Shown: in pieces, positions 1 to 5,563 of the stretch | Layout of the letters: every line of letters begins with the position of its first letter | Numbering within the stretch: the stretch's first letter is position 1 | Assembly (NCBI GenBank): GCA_017461465.1 | Contig: JAFTYN010000125.1 | Coordinates: 1 to 7,027, forward strand | Direction: 5' to 3' | Length of the DNA stretch: 7,027 nucleotides | DNA from: Bacilli bacterium | GTDB lineage: Bacteria > Bacillota_I > Bacilli_A > RF39 > UBA660 | The notes under the pieces: model-generated | Seen by the model: the letters and a program-made list of their open reading frames with translations, nothing else | What the model was told of the DNA's origin: nothing | Databases searched by the model: none | Position numbers and translations under genes: made by a program

Positions 1-7
1 AGTTACT

Positions 8-805
8 ATGGAAACAAATTTATTTCCAGAAAGTCAAGCAAACGAAAAAAATGAAGAATTTAAAAGTAAAAGCTTAATACCTGATAGTTACCAAATGAGT
101 TTTTTTGCTGCTAGACCAAATAGCTTTATCATAATGAATGATAAGAATGTCTATGCACTAGGAGAAATTTATTTATATATAGATGGAAAAGATATATTGA
201 TATCTAAAGATGATATCATAGATATAACAAGCTTAAATGATTTAGTTAATGCATATAACCTAGATAGGAGTATAGAAACTAAAAGAAAAATTGAAGCAGA
301 AATTAATAATTTAAAAAAAGTAGAAGATTTTAAATGCTTTAAGGAAGATTTTAAAATCTTAGAAGTGAAAAAAGAAGAAAAAAGAAAAAGTAATAAAATA
401 GCTTTATTTAATTATTTAAATGAAGAATTAGATGAAATAGAAAATGTTCCAAGAAAGTTATCACCAAATAGCTTTAATTTAGATTTTCTAACAGCTTTAA
501 ATCTAGAAACTACAAACTTTAAAGAAATATATGTAAAATATAATTTATTAAGTGTTATAAAAAAAGCAGTAAAAAACTATCCTTTAGAAACCACATATTT
601 TCTAGATGATCTATATGATTTCTTTAAGGAATTAGTTACTAGAAAACCAAATTTAACTTTATATTTTATAGAGTGTTTTTCTTCATTTTATCCAAATAAA
701 AAAATGAAAGATCTACTTTCGTTATGTAAAAACGATATAACTAAAAAAGTTAATGCCTTAAATATAAATAATACTTACTTTAAAAGACTATTAAAAGCTA
801 AATAA
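8..805 (+). CDS. Hypothetical protein, Lys/Glu-rich, unrecognised
   Basis: I do not recognise this 265-residue protein. The N-terminal 25 or so residues are polar and probably disordered. Residues about 30-70 look like short beta strands (FIIMNDKN, ALGEIYLYIDG, DILISKDD). Residues about 85-130 are a highly charged Lys/Glu helical stretch, and the C-terminal half (about 135-262) looks all-helical with aromatic positions. There is no signal peptide, membrane segment, Cys pair or familiar catalytic motif, so a soluble cytoplasmic protein is likely. The ATG at 8 is only the first start visible: the frame is open to the left edge, no ribosome binding site can be seen in the seven bases before it, and the true start could lie upstream. 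It ends in TAA 51 bases before the ZIP gene, which has its own promoter, and no terminator hairpin is obvious at its end. That this is a real gene is likely from its length and codon pattern; its function is unknown. Confidence 0.75.
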   Translation: METNLFPESQANEKNEEFKSKSLIPDSYQMSFFAARPNSFIIMNDKNVYALGEIYLYIDGKDILISKDDIIDITSLNDLVNAYNLDRSIETKRKIEAEINNLKKVEDFKCFKEDFKILEVKKEEKRKSNKIALFNYLNEELDEIENVPRKLSPNSFNLDFLTALNLETTNFKEIYVKYNLLSVIKKAVKNYPLETTYFLDDLYDFFKELVTRKPNLTLYFIECFSSFYPNKKMKDLLSLCKNDITKKVNALNINNTYFKRLLKAK

Positions 806-809
806 TTGA

Positions 810-838
810 ATCACAGAAATATTAAAAGTTCATATAAT
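810..838 (+). promoter_or_regulatory. Candidate promoter of the ZIP transporter gene
   Basis: A perfect TATAAT -10 box lies at 833-838. Seventeen bases upstream, at 810-815, is ATCACA, which matches four of six bases of TTGACA. Transcription would begin near 845, giving a leader of only about 12 bases that still contains the Shine-Dalgarno site at 847-852. The left arm of the inverted repeat (823-835) overlaps the -10 box, so a protein bound there could block RNA polymerase. The -10 match is seen directly. Promoter function is inferred, and AT-rich sequence produces such boxes by chance. Confidence 0.5.
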
Positions 839-867
839 ACCATGACGAGGTGTAATATGAACTTTTA
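823..867. repeat. 13-bp perfect inverted repeat over promoter, RBS and start of the ZIP gene
   Basis: The left arm TAAAAGTTCATAT (823-835) is the exact reverse complement of the right arm at 855-867, with a 19-base centre (836-854). The centre holds the Shine-Dalgarno site, and the right arm contains the ATG at 857-859. The arm centres are 32 bp apart, close to three helical turns. Two readings are possible. It may be a DNA operator with two half-sites around the promoter. Alternatively, in transcripts reading through from the upstream gene, it may form an RNA hairpin that pairs the start codon with CAT at 831-833 and silences translation. It is unlike an ordinary terminator because the loop is long and no clean T-run follows. 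I cannot match the arms to a Fur, Zur or MntR consensus. Confidence 0.65.
847..852 (+). promoter_or_regulatory. Ribosome binding site deciding the ZIP gene start
   Basis: GAGGTG lies four bases before the ATG at 857 and matches the core of AGGAGGTG. Neither the in-frame TTG at 806 nor the in-frame ATG at 842 has such a site, which fixes the start at 857. Confidence 0.75.
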
Positions 868-1588
868 TATTATTATAGGAATAATGCTTCCTTTTGTAGG
901 CACTATGATAGGAGCATTAACAGCATTATTTTTAAAAAATGGACTTAAAAAAAGTATTAATCATTTACTTTTAGGCCTAGCATCAGGAGTTATGATTGCT
1001 GCTTCTATTTGGTCTTTAATACTTCCTTCTATTGATATTACTAATTCTTTTATAGAAGCTAGTATTGGATTTTTGCTTGGTATTTTATTTTTGCTTGTTA
1101 TAGATAGATTTATTAAAGTTATAGAAAATAAAAATAATAATATGCTTATGTTTTCGGTAACTCTTCATAATATTCCAGAAGGAATGGTTGTGGGGGCTGG
1201 ATTATCTGGTTTAATAAGTAGTAATAGTTTTTTTACTTTGGCAAGTGTTTTAACTTTATCTTTAGGTATAGCTATTCAAAATATTCCAGAAGGCGCTATA
1301 ATTTCACTACCATTAAAAAGCAAGGGGTTTGGTAATAAAAAAGCCTTAAGTTATGGCTTTATATCTGCTGTTGTTGAACCTATATCAGCTATAGTAACAA
1401 TAATACTAGTTAATTATATAGAACCTTTAATGCCATATTTACTTTCTTTAGCAGCAGGTACTATGTTTTATGTTGTAATTAATGAACTTATACCTGAAAG
1501 TCAAAGCGGAAAATATAAAGATTTAGGAACTATAGGCTTTCTAATCGGATTTTTAATCATGATGATTTTAGATGTTGCTTTAGGATAA
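857..1588 (+). CDS. ZIP family divalent metal transporter, GufA/ZupT type
   Basis: This is a membrane transporter expected to move zinc or other divalent cations (iron, manganese) into the cytoplasm. The 243 residues form about eight hydrophobic segments (roughly 4-26, 34-56, 64-86, 97-121, 126-152, 166-187, 191-212, 223-242). The metal-site signatures are clear: HNIPEG at 104-109 in segment 4, QNIPEG at 141-146 in segment 5, a glutamate in VVEPISA (E174) in segment 6, and NELIPES near 209-215. In known ZIP structures the segment 4 and 5 residues build the paired metal site. The loop between segments 3 and 4 is very short and lacks the histidine-rich stretch of many eukaryotic ZIPs, as is usual for GufA-like members. 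The start at 857 was preferred over an in-frame TTG 51 bases upstream, which would add a polar 17-residue extension and lie upstream of the promoter. The metal cannot be told from sequence. The family call is firm; exact substrate and symbol are left open. Confidence 0.92.
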   Translation: MNFYIIIGIMLPFVGTMIGALTALFLKNGLKKSINHLLLGLASGVMIAASIWSLILPSIDITNSFIEASIGFLLGILFLLVIDRFIKVIENKNNNMLMFSVTLHNIPEGMVVGAGLSGLISSNSFFTLASVLTLSLGIAIQNIPEGAIISLPLKSKGFGNKKALSYGFISAVVEPISAIVTIILVNYIEPLMPYLLSLAAGTMFYVVINELIPESQSGKYKDLGTIGFLIGFLIMMILDVALG

Positions 1589-1632
1589 AATTGTAAAAGT
1601 TTTCTCTTTTTGTATCAACTTATCTTCTAACA

Positions 1633-1641
1633 TGGTATAAT
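1633..1641 (+). promoter_or_regulatory. Extended -10 promoter of holA
   Basis: TGGTATAAT at 1633-1641 is a perfect TATAAT with the extended TGn element. No good -35 box lies at the right distance: the TTGTAT at 1610-1615 leaves a 20-base spacer. Extended -10 promoters can work without one. The predicted start of transcription near 1648 gives a leader of about 40 bases. The rest of the 1589-1681 gap is T-rich and shows no riboswitch-like structure and no clear terminator for the ZIP gene. Confidence 0.7.
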
Positions 1642-1675
1642 ATAAAAGAAATATAAAATTAAGATTAATGATAGA

Positions 1676-1680
1676 AGAGG
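1676..1680 (+). promoter_or_regulatory. Ribosome binding site choosing between two holA starts
   Basis: AGAGG ends one base before the ATG at 1682, too close to use it, but seven bases before the in-frame ATG at 1688, an ideal distance. This favours 1688 as the start, shortening the protein by two residues. Confidence 0.65.
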
Positions 1681-1687
1681 TATGAAA

Positions 1688-2626
1688 ATGGTTTATTTAC
1701 TTTACAGCTTAGAAAAATTTCTTCTAAATCGTGAAATAGATAATATAAAGAAAAATAATGATATAGAAGATATTAATATAAGTCATTTTGACTTGAACAC
1801 TGACTTAATAGAAGATGTTATTGAAGATGCTGAAACTTTTTCTATGTTTGCAGATAAAAAAATGATTATTGTCAGTAACTCTTTAGTTTTTAGTGCTAAA
1901 AAGAATAATATAGAGCAAAATTTAGAAGTATTAGAGCATTATTTAAATAATTTTAATCCTAGTACTATTTTAGTGTTTACATTAAACGATAGTAAACTTG
2001 ATGAAAGAAAAAAAATAACTAAATTAGTTAAAAAAATAGGTAGTGTTAAAGAAATAAATGATCAAGCTAATATAAATAGCTTAGTTAAAGAAATGTTTGA
2101 TGAATATAAAATAGATAATAAAACTATTACACTATTTATAGATAGAGTGGGAACTAATTTAGATATTATAAATCAAGAGATTAATAAAATTAAAATATAT
2201 AAAGATAATGATAAAAATATAACTGAAGAAGATATACTAAATCTAACTCACGAAAATATAGAAGCTAATTTATTTTTGCTTATAGATGAGATAATTAGTA
2301 ATAATAAAAGTAATGCTTTAAATATTTATCATGAGCTTATCAAACTTAATGAAGAACCAATAGCTATAATTATTAGTTTAGCTAACAAAATACGAAGCTT
2401 ATACCAAACTAAAGAATTATTTAGTAAGGGATATAAAGAAGCTGATATTGCTTCTATACTAGGAGTAAAACCAGGGTATTTATATTATATGAGAGATTCT
2501 TTAAAAAAGTATGATAGTAAAACTCTTCTTAGTTTACTTAATAAACTTGGAGAATTAGATTTTAATATTAAAAAGGGAATTATTAATAAGGAAAGTGCTT
2601 TAGAACTATTTATAATTGAGATATAA
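1688..2626 (+). CDS. holA: DNA polymerase III, delta subunit
   Basis: Delta is the clamp-opening subunit of the replicative clamp loader; it binds the beta sliding clamp and lets it be loaded on primed DNA. The 312 residues match the family in length and order. An N-terminal degenerate AAA+ domain (about 1-135) opens with VYLLYSLEKFLL and carries AETFSMFADKKMIIV (48-62) and PSTILVFTLND (91-101) followed by LDERKKITKLVKK. The second domain has DRVGTNLDIINQEINKI (152-168) and ITEEDIL. A helical collar domain follows, with NLFLLIDEI, a GEEPIAxxxxLA-like stretch (NEEPIAIIISLANKIRSL, 221-238) and a C-terminal NIKKGIINKESALELFI. The ATP-binding loop is not intact, as expected for delta, which does not hydrolyse ATP. 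The start at 1688 was chosen from ribosome binding site spacing; 1682 is the alternative. It appears monocistronic, with its own promoter and a hairpin at its end. The usual neighbours of holA in Bacilli (comEC, rpsT) are not in view. Confidence 0.93.
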   Translation: MVYLLYSLEKFLLNREIDNIKKNNDIEDINISHFDLNTDLIEDVIEDAETFSMFADKKMIIVSNSLVFSAKKNNIEQNLEVLEHYLNNFNPSTILVFTLNDSKLDERKKITKLVKKIGSVKEINDQANINSLVKEMFDEYKIDNKTITLFIDRVGTNLDIINQEINKIKIYKDNDKNITEEDILNLTHENIEANLFLLIDEIISNNKSNALNIYHELIKLNEEPIAIIISLANKIRSLYQTKELFSKGYKEADIASILGVKPGYLYYMRDSLKKYDSKTLLSLLNKLGELDFNIKKGIINKESALELFIIEI

Positions 2627-2637
2627 ATAGTTTTTTT
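2604..2637 (+). terminator. Terminator of holA, overlapping the coding end
   Basis: An 11-bp stem pairs 2604-2614 with 2622-2632 around a seven-base loop, followed by a run of seven T (2631-2637) and further T-rich sequence. The stem has a single G-C pair, so it is weak, but the T-run is good. The holA stop codon (2624-2626) sits inside the right arm. Confidence 0.6.
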
Positions 2638-2662
2638 ATTTATTTAATTGTTGTGTTAAAAA

Positions 2663-2671
2663 TGCTATAAT
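2663..2671 (+). promoter_or_regulatory. Extended -10 promoter of the DUF2130 operon
   Basis: TGCTATAAT at 2663-2671 is a perfect TATAAT with a TGn extension. No convincing -35 box lies 16-18 bases upstream (TTGTTG at 2648 is too close). Transcription would start near 2678, downstream of the in-frame ATG at 2673, so that ATG cannot be the start for this transcript. The -10 falls within an 11-base direct repeat (AATGCTAT at 2661-2668 and 2672-2679). Confidence 0.7.
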
Positions 2672-2682
2672 AATGCTATTAA

Positions 2683-2690
2683 AAGGAGGA
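2683..2690 (+). promoter_or_regulatory. Strong ribosome binding site of the DUF2130 gene
   Basis: AAGGAGGA at 2683-2690 is a near-perfect Shine-Dalgarno sequence six bases before the ATG at 2697. It lies inside the longer reading frame that begins at 2673, where it would encode KGG, and so shows that the shorter start at 2697 is the real one. Confidence 0.88.
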
Positions 2691-2696
2691 ATAAAG

Positions 2697-3914
2697 ATGA
2701 ATGAAATAAAATGTCCAAAATGTGGTACTGTTTTTCAAATATCTGAATCTGATTATGAGTCTATATTAAAGCAAATTAGAGATAAAGAATTTGAAAAAGA
2801 ACTATTAATTAGAGAAGAACAATATAAAAAAGAAAAAGATAGTGCTGTAAAAATAGCGGAAATGAATAAAGAAAAAGAATTAATCGAAAGTATTAATAAA
2901 AAAGAAAGTGAACTTGTTGAAGTAAAAAATAAACTGAAATTACTTGAAAAAGAAAAAGAGTTAGAAATTGAAAAAGCTTTGGCAGAAAAAGAAAATCGTA
3001 TTAATAGTCTTACAAGTGAAATTTCTATAAAAGAAAAAGAATATGCATTAAAAGAAAAAGTAGTAAAAGAAAGTTATGAATTAAAACTAAAAGATAAAGA
3101 TGAACAAATTGCATATTATAAAGATTTTAAAGCTAAACAATCTACTAAAATGATAGGGGAGTCTCTTGAGGTTCATTGTAGTACTGAATTTAATAGATTA
3201 AGACCACTTTTTAAAAATGCATATTTTGAAAAAGATAATGATGCTAAAACAGGTTCAAAAGGCGATTTTATTTTTAGAGATTATGATGAAGATGGTAATG
3301 AAATTGTATCTATTATGTTTGAAATGAAAAATGAAGCTGATAAAACTGCTAGCAAACATAAAAATGAACATTTCTTTAAAGAACTTGATAAGGATAGGAA
3401 AGAAAAGAAATGTGAATATGCAGTACTTGTATCATTATTAGAAATAGATAATGATTATTATAATGATGGAATAGTTGATGTTTCATATCAATATGAAAAA
3501 ATGTATGTCATTAGACCTCAATTCTTTATTCCTCTTATAACATTAATAAGAAATTTATCTAGTAAGTCACTTGAGTATAAAAAAGAATTAGAACTTGTTA
3601 AAAATCAAAATATTGATATCACTCACTTTGAAGATAATATAAATGCTTTTAAAGAAGGTTTTAGTCGTAATTATAGACTTGCTTCTGATAGATTTAGAAA
3701 AGCCATTGATGAGATTGATAAAACTATTGAACATTTACTTAAAACTAAAGAACATTTACTTAAAACTGATGATAATTTAAGATTAGCTAATAGTAAGGCA
3801 GAAGATTTAACTATTAAAAAGCTTACACGTAACAATCCTACTATGAGTAAACTATTTGAAGAATTAGAAAAGCAAAAAAACATTGATGATTTAGTAGAGG
3901 ATTTAGAAAAGTAA
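2697..3914 (+). CDS. DUF2130 domain protein, predicted PD-(D/E)XK nuclease-like
   Basis: The family (DUF2130, COG4487) has no established function. The 405 residues show three parts. Residues 1-14 hold one zinc-knuckle-like CPKCG (C6, C9); no second Cys pair is nearby, so it is half a zinc ribbon unless two chains share a metal. Residues about 20-148 are almost continuous Lys/Glu heptads, a long coiled coil likely to drive dimerisation. Residues about 150-290 form the conserved core: KMIGESLE, then GSKGDFIF (D190) and IMFEMKNE (E209, K211). The order Glu helix, Asp, then ExK on the next strand fits a PD-(D/E)XK metal-dependent nuclease fold; this is an inference from motif order. The C-terminal part (about 290-405) is helical again, with a short duplicated segment. 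There is no signal peptide or membrane segment. The start is set by the ribosome binding site. The next gene begins three bases after its stop, so the two are probably one operon. The family call is strong; nuclease activity is unproven. Confidence 0.88.
   Translation: MNEIKCPKCGTVFQISESDYESILKQIRDKEFEKELLIREEQYKKEKDSAVKIAEMNKEKELIESINKKESELVEVKNKLKLLEKEKELEIEKALAEKENRINSLTSEISIKEKEYALKEKVVKESYELKLKDKDEQIAYYKDFKAKQSTKMIGESLEVHCSTEFNRLRPLFKNAYFEKDNDAKTGSKGDFIFRDYDEDGNEIVSIMFEMKNEADKTASKHKNEHFFKELDKDRKEKKCEYAVLVSLLEIDNDYYNDGIVDVSYQYEKMYVIRPQFFIPLITLIRNLSSKSLEYKKELELVKNQNIDITHFEDNINAFKEGFSRNYRLASDRFRKAIDEIDKTIEHLLKTKEHLLKTDDNLRLANSKAEDLTIKKLTRNNPTMSKLFEELEKQKNIDDLVEDLEK
3729..3770 (+). repeat. 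21-bp tandem duplication inside the DUF2130 gene
   Basis: The 18 bases at 3729-3746 are repeated exactly at 3750-3767, with a 21-base period, giving EHLLKTK followed by EHLLKTD (residues 345-358 of the protein). The duplication is in frame and adds one heptad, so a helical or coiled-coil register would be kept. It looks recent because the DNA match is perfect, not just the protein match. Confidence 0.85.
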
Positions 3915-3917
3915 GAT

Positions 3918-4262
3918 ATGGAATTAAAAGAGTTTTTAACTAACAATCTATATAAAAATGATATGGCTAAACTATTTGAATTATTTCAAAATACAGAATT
4001 TTTACTAGCTTTTAATAATAATAGTTTAGTAGAACTAGAAACAAGTGATAATTTAATATATATTCCTGTTTTTACGAGTGAAAATGAGCTTGATAATATA
4101 AAATATACTAGAATTGATAAAGTTAAAATAAGGGTAATTATAGATGATATTTTTAGTTTAAATAAATATCATGCTATTACAATTAATCCTTATTCCGATG
4201 ATTTTATTATGAATAGAAAATTTATAGATATATATAATGTAATTACAAAAAAAGACGTATAA
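3918..4262 (+). CDS. Small SseB-like N-terminal domain protein
   Basis: This 114-residue protein resembles the SseB N-terminal domain (named for E. coli enhanced serine sensitivity protein B), whose biochemical role is not established. The signatures are YIPVFTSENELDN (48-60), the LPVFTS-type strand and turn of the family, and AITINPYSDDFIMNR (86-100), the conserved NP-containing segment before the final helix. It lacks the family's second domain, so it is a single-domain form. There is no signal peptide or membrane segment. It starts three bases after the DUF2130 stop with no good Shine-Dalgarno site (the nearest AGAGG at 3896-3900 is 17 bases away), which suggests translation coupled to the upstream gene. 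Its stop codon lies in the loop of the shared terminator. The SseB assignment rests on two short motifs and is moderate. Confidence 0.75.
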   Translation: MELKEFLTNNLYKNDMAKLFELFQNTEFLLAFNNNSLVELETSDNLIYIPVFTSENELDNIKYTRIDKVKIRVIIDDIFSLNKYHAITINPYSDDFIMNRKFIDIYNVITKKDV

Positions 4263-4274
4263 TATACGTCTTTT
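4247..4274. terminator. Bidirectional terminator between the convergent blocks
   Basis: An 11-bp perfect stem pairs 4250-4260 with 4264-4274 around a three-base loop, with a GACGTAT/ATACGTC core. On the + strand it ends in four T and an AT-rich tail. On the - strand the run of seven A at 4247-4253 reads as seven T, so termination should be stronger for rarA. The + strand stop codon (4260-4262) is in the loop region, and the rarA stop (4273-4275) is at the foot of the other arm. Confidence 0.85.
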
Positions 4275-5487
4275 AATTATTTAATTTTTTAATATTATCA
4301 TATACTTCTTTTAAACTTCTTTCATATTTACTAGTTGTTTTAGGATTATAATATTCTTTATTTTTTAGTAAATCAGGTAAATATTGCTGTTTAACAAAAC
4401 TATTAGGATAATCATGAGGATATTTATAATTAGGATTATTTGTTTTTATATGATCAGGGACTTTTCCTGATCTTCCTTCTCTTATATCTTGAAGTGCCAA
4501 ATCAAGTGCTATGTGAGCACTATTAGACTTTGGAGATAAAGCCATTTCTACTACCATAGTTCCAAGTGGAATTCTAGCTTCAGGCATTCCCAATCTTTCA
4601 CATGCATGTATGCAAGCATCTACTTTTGGTCCTATTGAAGGATTAGCAAGTCCAATATCTTCATAAGCAATAACACTCATTCTTCTATATATAATATCTA
4701 AATCACCAGCTTCAATTAATCTAGCTAGATAGTGAAGAGCTGCATTCACATCAGATCCTCTTATAGATTTTTGAAAAGCACTTATTACATCATAATGACC
4801 ATCTTCGTTTTTATCATGATAAAAAACAGGTTTACTATTAGTATTTTTAATAGTATCTAGCGTTATTTTACCATCACTAGTACTATAGTAACAAACTTCA
4901 AGTAAATTATATGCAGATCTTAAATCTCCTCCTGATATAGTAGCAATAGCTTCTATACTTTTTTTATCGATTTTAATATTAGGAAGTATTTTTGATTTAA
5001 CAGCTTTTTTTATTCCTTCTATAATATCTTCATTTTCTAATTCTTTAAGTTCATATATTTGACATCTACTTCTTATAGCGGGATTAATGGCATGATAAGG
5101 GTTAGATGAAGTAAGCCCAATTAAAATGATTAACCCTGATTCTAAATAAGGAAGAAGTAAATCCTGTTTATCTTTATTAAGTCTATGAATCTCGTCCATT
5201 ATGACAACTAAACCTTTATACATTTTTGCTTCTTCTACAACAATATCAAAGTCTTTTTTATTATTTATAACAGCGTTTAATGATCTATACCTTAAACCAA
5301 GTTCATTTACTATAGCAAGTGCAATAGTAGTTTTTCCTATACCAGGTTTTCCATATAATATCATTGAAAAAATTCTTTTATTTTTAACCATGTTAGATAA
5401 TATTTTATTTTCTCCAACAAGGTGTTTTTGACCTATAATTTCACTTGTTTTAGTTGGCCTTAATAATACTGCTAAAGGTTCGTTCAT
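4273..5487 (-). CDS. rarA: Replication-associated recombination protein A, AAA+ ATPase
   Basis: RarA (MgsA in E. coli, WRNIP1 in eukaryotes) is a clamp-loader-like ATPase that acts at stalled replication forks. The 404 residues are of normal family length. The AAA+ module shows Walker A GKPGIGKT (46-53), Walker B VVIMDE (94-99) followed by IHRLNKDKQD, sensor 1 TSSNP (126-130), an arginine finger in AIRSRC (137-142) and sensor 2 GGDLR (186-190). The MgsA C-terminal half follows, with SIRGSDVNAALHYLARL (241-257), AYEDIGLANP (274-283) and the closing YPHDYPNSFVKQQYLPD (356-372). All key residues are present, so it should be an active ATPase. The start at 5487 is preceded by a slightly degenerate binding site, GGATGTGAT (5491-5499 on the complement). 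The 62-base gap to the upstream flavoprotein gene holds that gene's terminator, and I see no convincing promoter in the remainder. Expression may therefore depend on read-through or on a weak AT-rich promoter. Confidence 0.95.
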   Translation of the reverse strand: MNEPLAVLLRPTKTSEIIGQKHLVGENKILSNMVKNKRIFSMILYGKPGIGKTTIALAIVNELGLRYRSLNAVINNKKDFDIVVEEAKMYKGLVVIMDEIHRLNKDKQDLLLPYLESGLIILIGLTSSNPYHAINPAIRSRCQIYELKELENEDIIEGIKKAVKSKILPNIKIDKKSIEAIATISGGDLRSAYNLLEVCYYSTSDGKITLDTIKNTNSKPVFYHDKNEDGHYDVISAFQKSIRGSDVNAALHYLARLIEAGDLDIIYRRMSVIAYEDIGLANPSIGPKVDACIHACERLGMPEARIPLGTMVVEMALSPKSNSAHIALDLALQDIREGRSGKVPDHIKTNNPNYKYPHDYPNSFVKQQYLPDLLKNKEYYNPKTTSKYERSLKEVYDNIKKLNN

Positions 5488-5490
5488 AAT

Positions 5491-5499
5491 ATCACATCC
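5491..5499 (-). promoter_or_regulatory. Degenerate ribosome binding site of rarA
   Basis: Read on the - strand, the site is GGATGTGAT, one base different from the ideal GGAGGTGAT, and it ends three bases before the ATG. The spacing supports 5487 as the start. The overlapping ATG inside this site is followed directly by TGA and is not a start. Confidence 0.65.
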
Positions 5500-5536
5500 A
5501 TTTATTATTTTATCAAATAAAAGGTATAAAAGATAT

Positions 5537-5563
5537 AAAAAAGAATGATTTAATCATTCTTTT
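5537..5563 (-). terminator. Terminator of the flavoprotein gene
   Basis: A 12-bp perfect stem pairs 5539-5550 with 5552-5563 around a one-base centre (so effectively a 3-5 base loop after fraying). On the - strand it is followed by a run of six T (the A run 5537-5542, partly in the stem). The stop codon of the flavoprotein gene (5550-5552) is exactly at the hairpin tip. It should partly insulate rarA from the upstream gene. Confidence 0.8.

Noticed and set aside
806..856. TTG start adding 17 residues to the ZIP transporter
   Set aside because: It has no ribosome binding site, gives a polar extension not expected in the family, and lies upstream of the likely transcription start near 845.
1589..1681. 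Possible riboswitch or small RNA between the ZIP gene and holA
   Set aside because: Only a T-rich tract and the holA promoter are visible. I found no extended pairing or conserved riboswitch core.
2673..2696. ATG start adding eight residues to the DUF2130 protein
   Set aside because: The extension is encoded by the Shine-Dalgarno sequence itself, and the ATG lies before the predicted transcription start near 2678.
3671..3946. 91-codon open frame on the - strand
   Set aside because: It lies wholly opposite the DUF2130 gene end and the start of the SseB-like gene. Its Ser/Leu-rich product is the mirror of Lys/Glu-rich coding sequence, and it has no supporting context.
2697..4262. DUF2130/SseB-like pair as an anti-phage defence or toxin-antitoxin system
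   Set aside because: No flanking mobile element, integrase or other defence gene is visible, the composition matches the neighbours, and DUF2130 proteins are widespread as chromosomal genes. I kept only the weaker statement that the pair deserves a neighbourhood survey.
5201..5431. 76-codon open frame on the + strand
   Set aside because: It is antisense to the conserved Walker A and B region of rarA, without its own promoter or recognisable product.
1688..5487. HolA and RarA as a linked replication-repair module
   Set aside because: Both are clamp-loader-related, but they are in opposite, separately terminated transcription units, so the proximity is not evidence of a joint system.
5500..5536. 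Promoter for rarA
   Set aside because: Several AT-rich hexamers resemble -10 or -35 boxes (for example TTGATA on the - strand), but none gives a -10/-35 pair with sensible spacing and a start upstream of the ATG.
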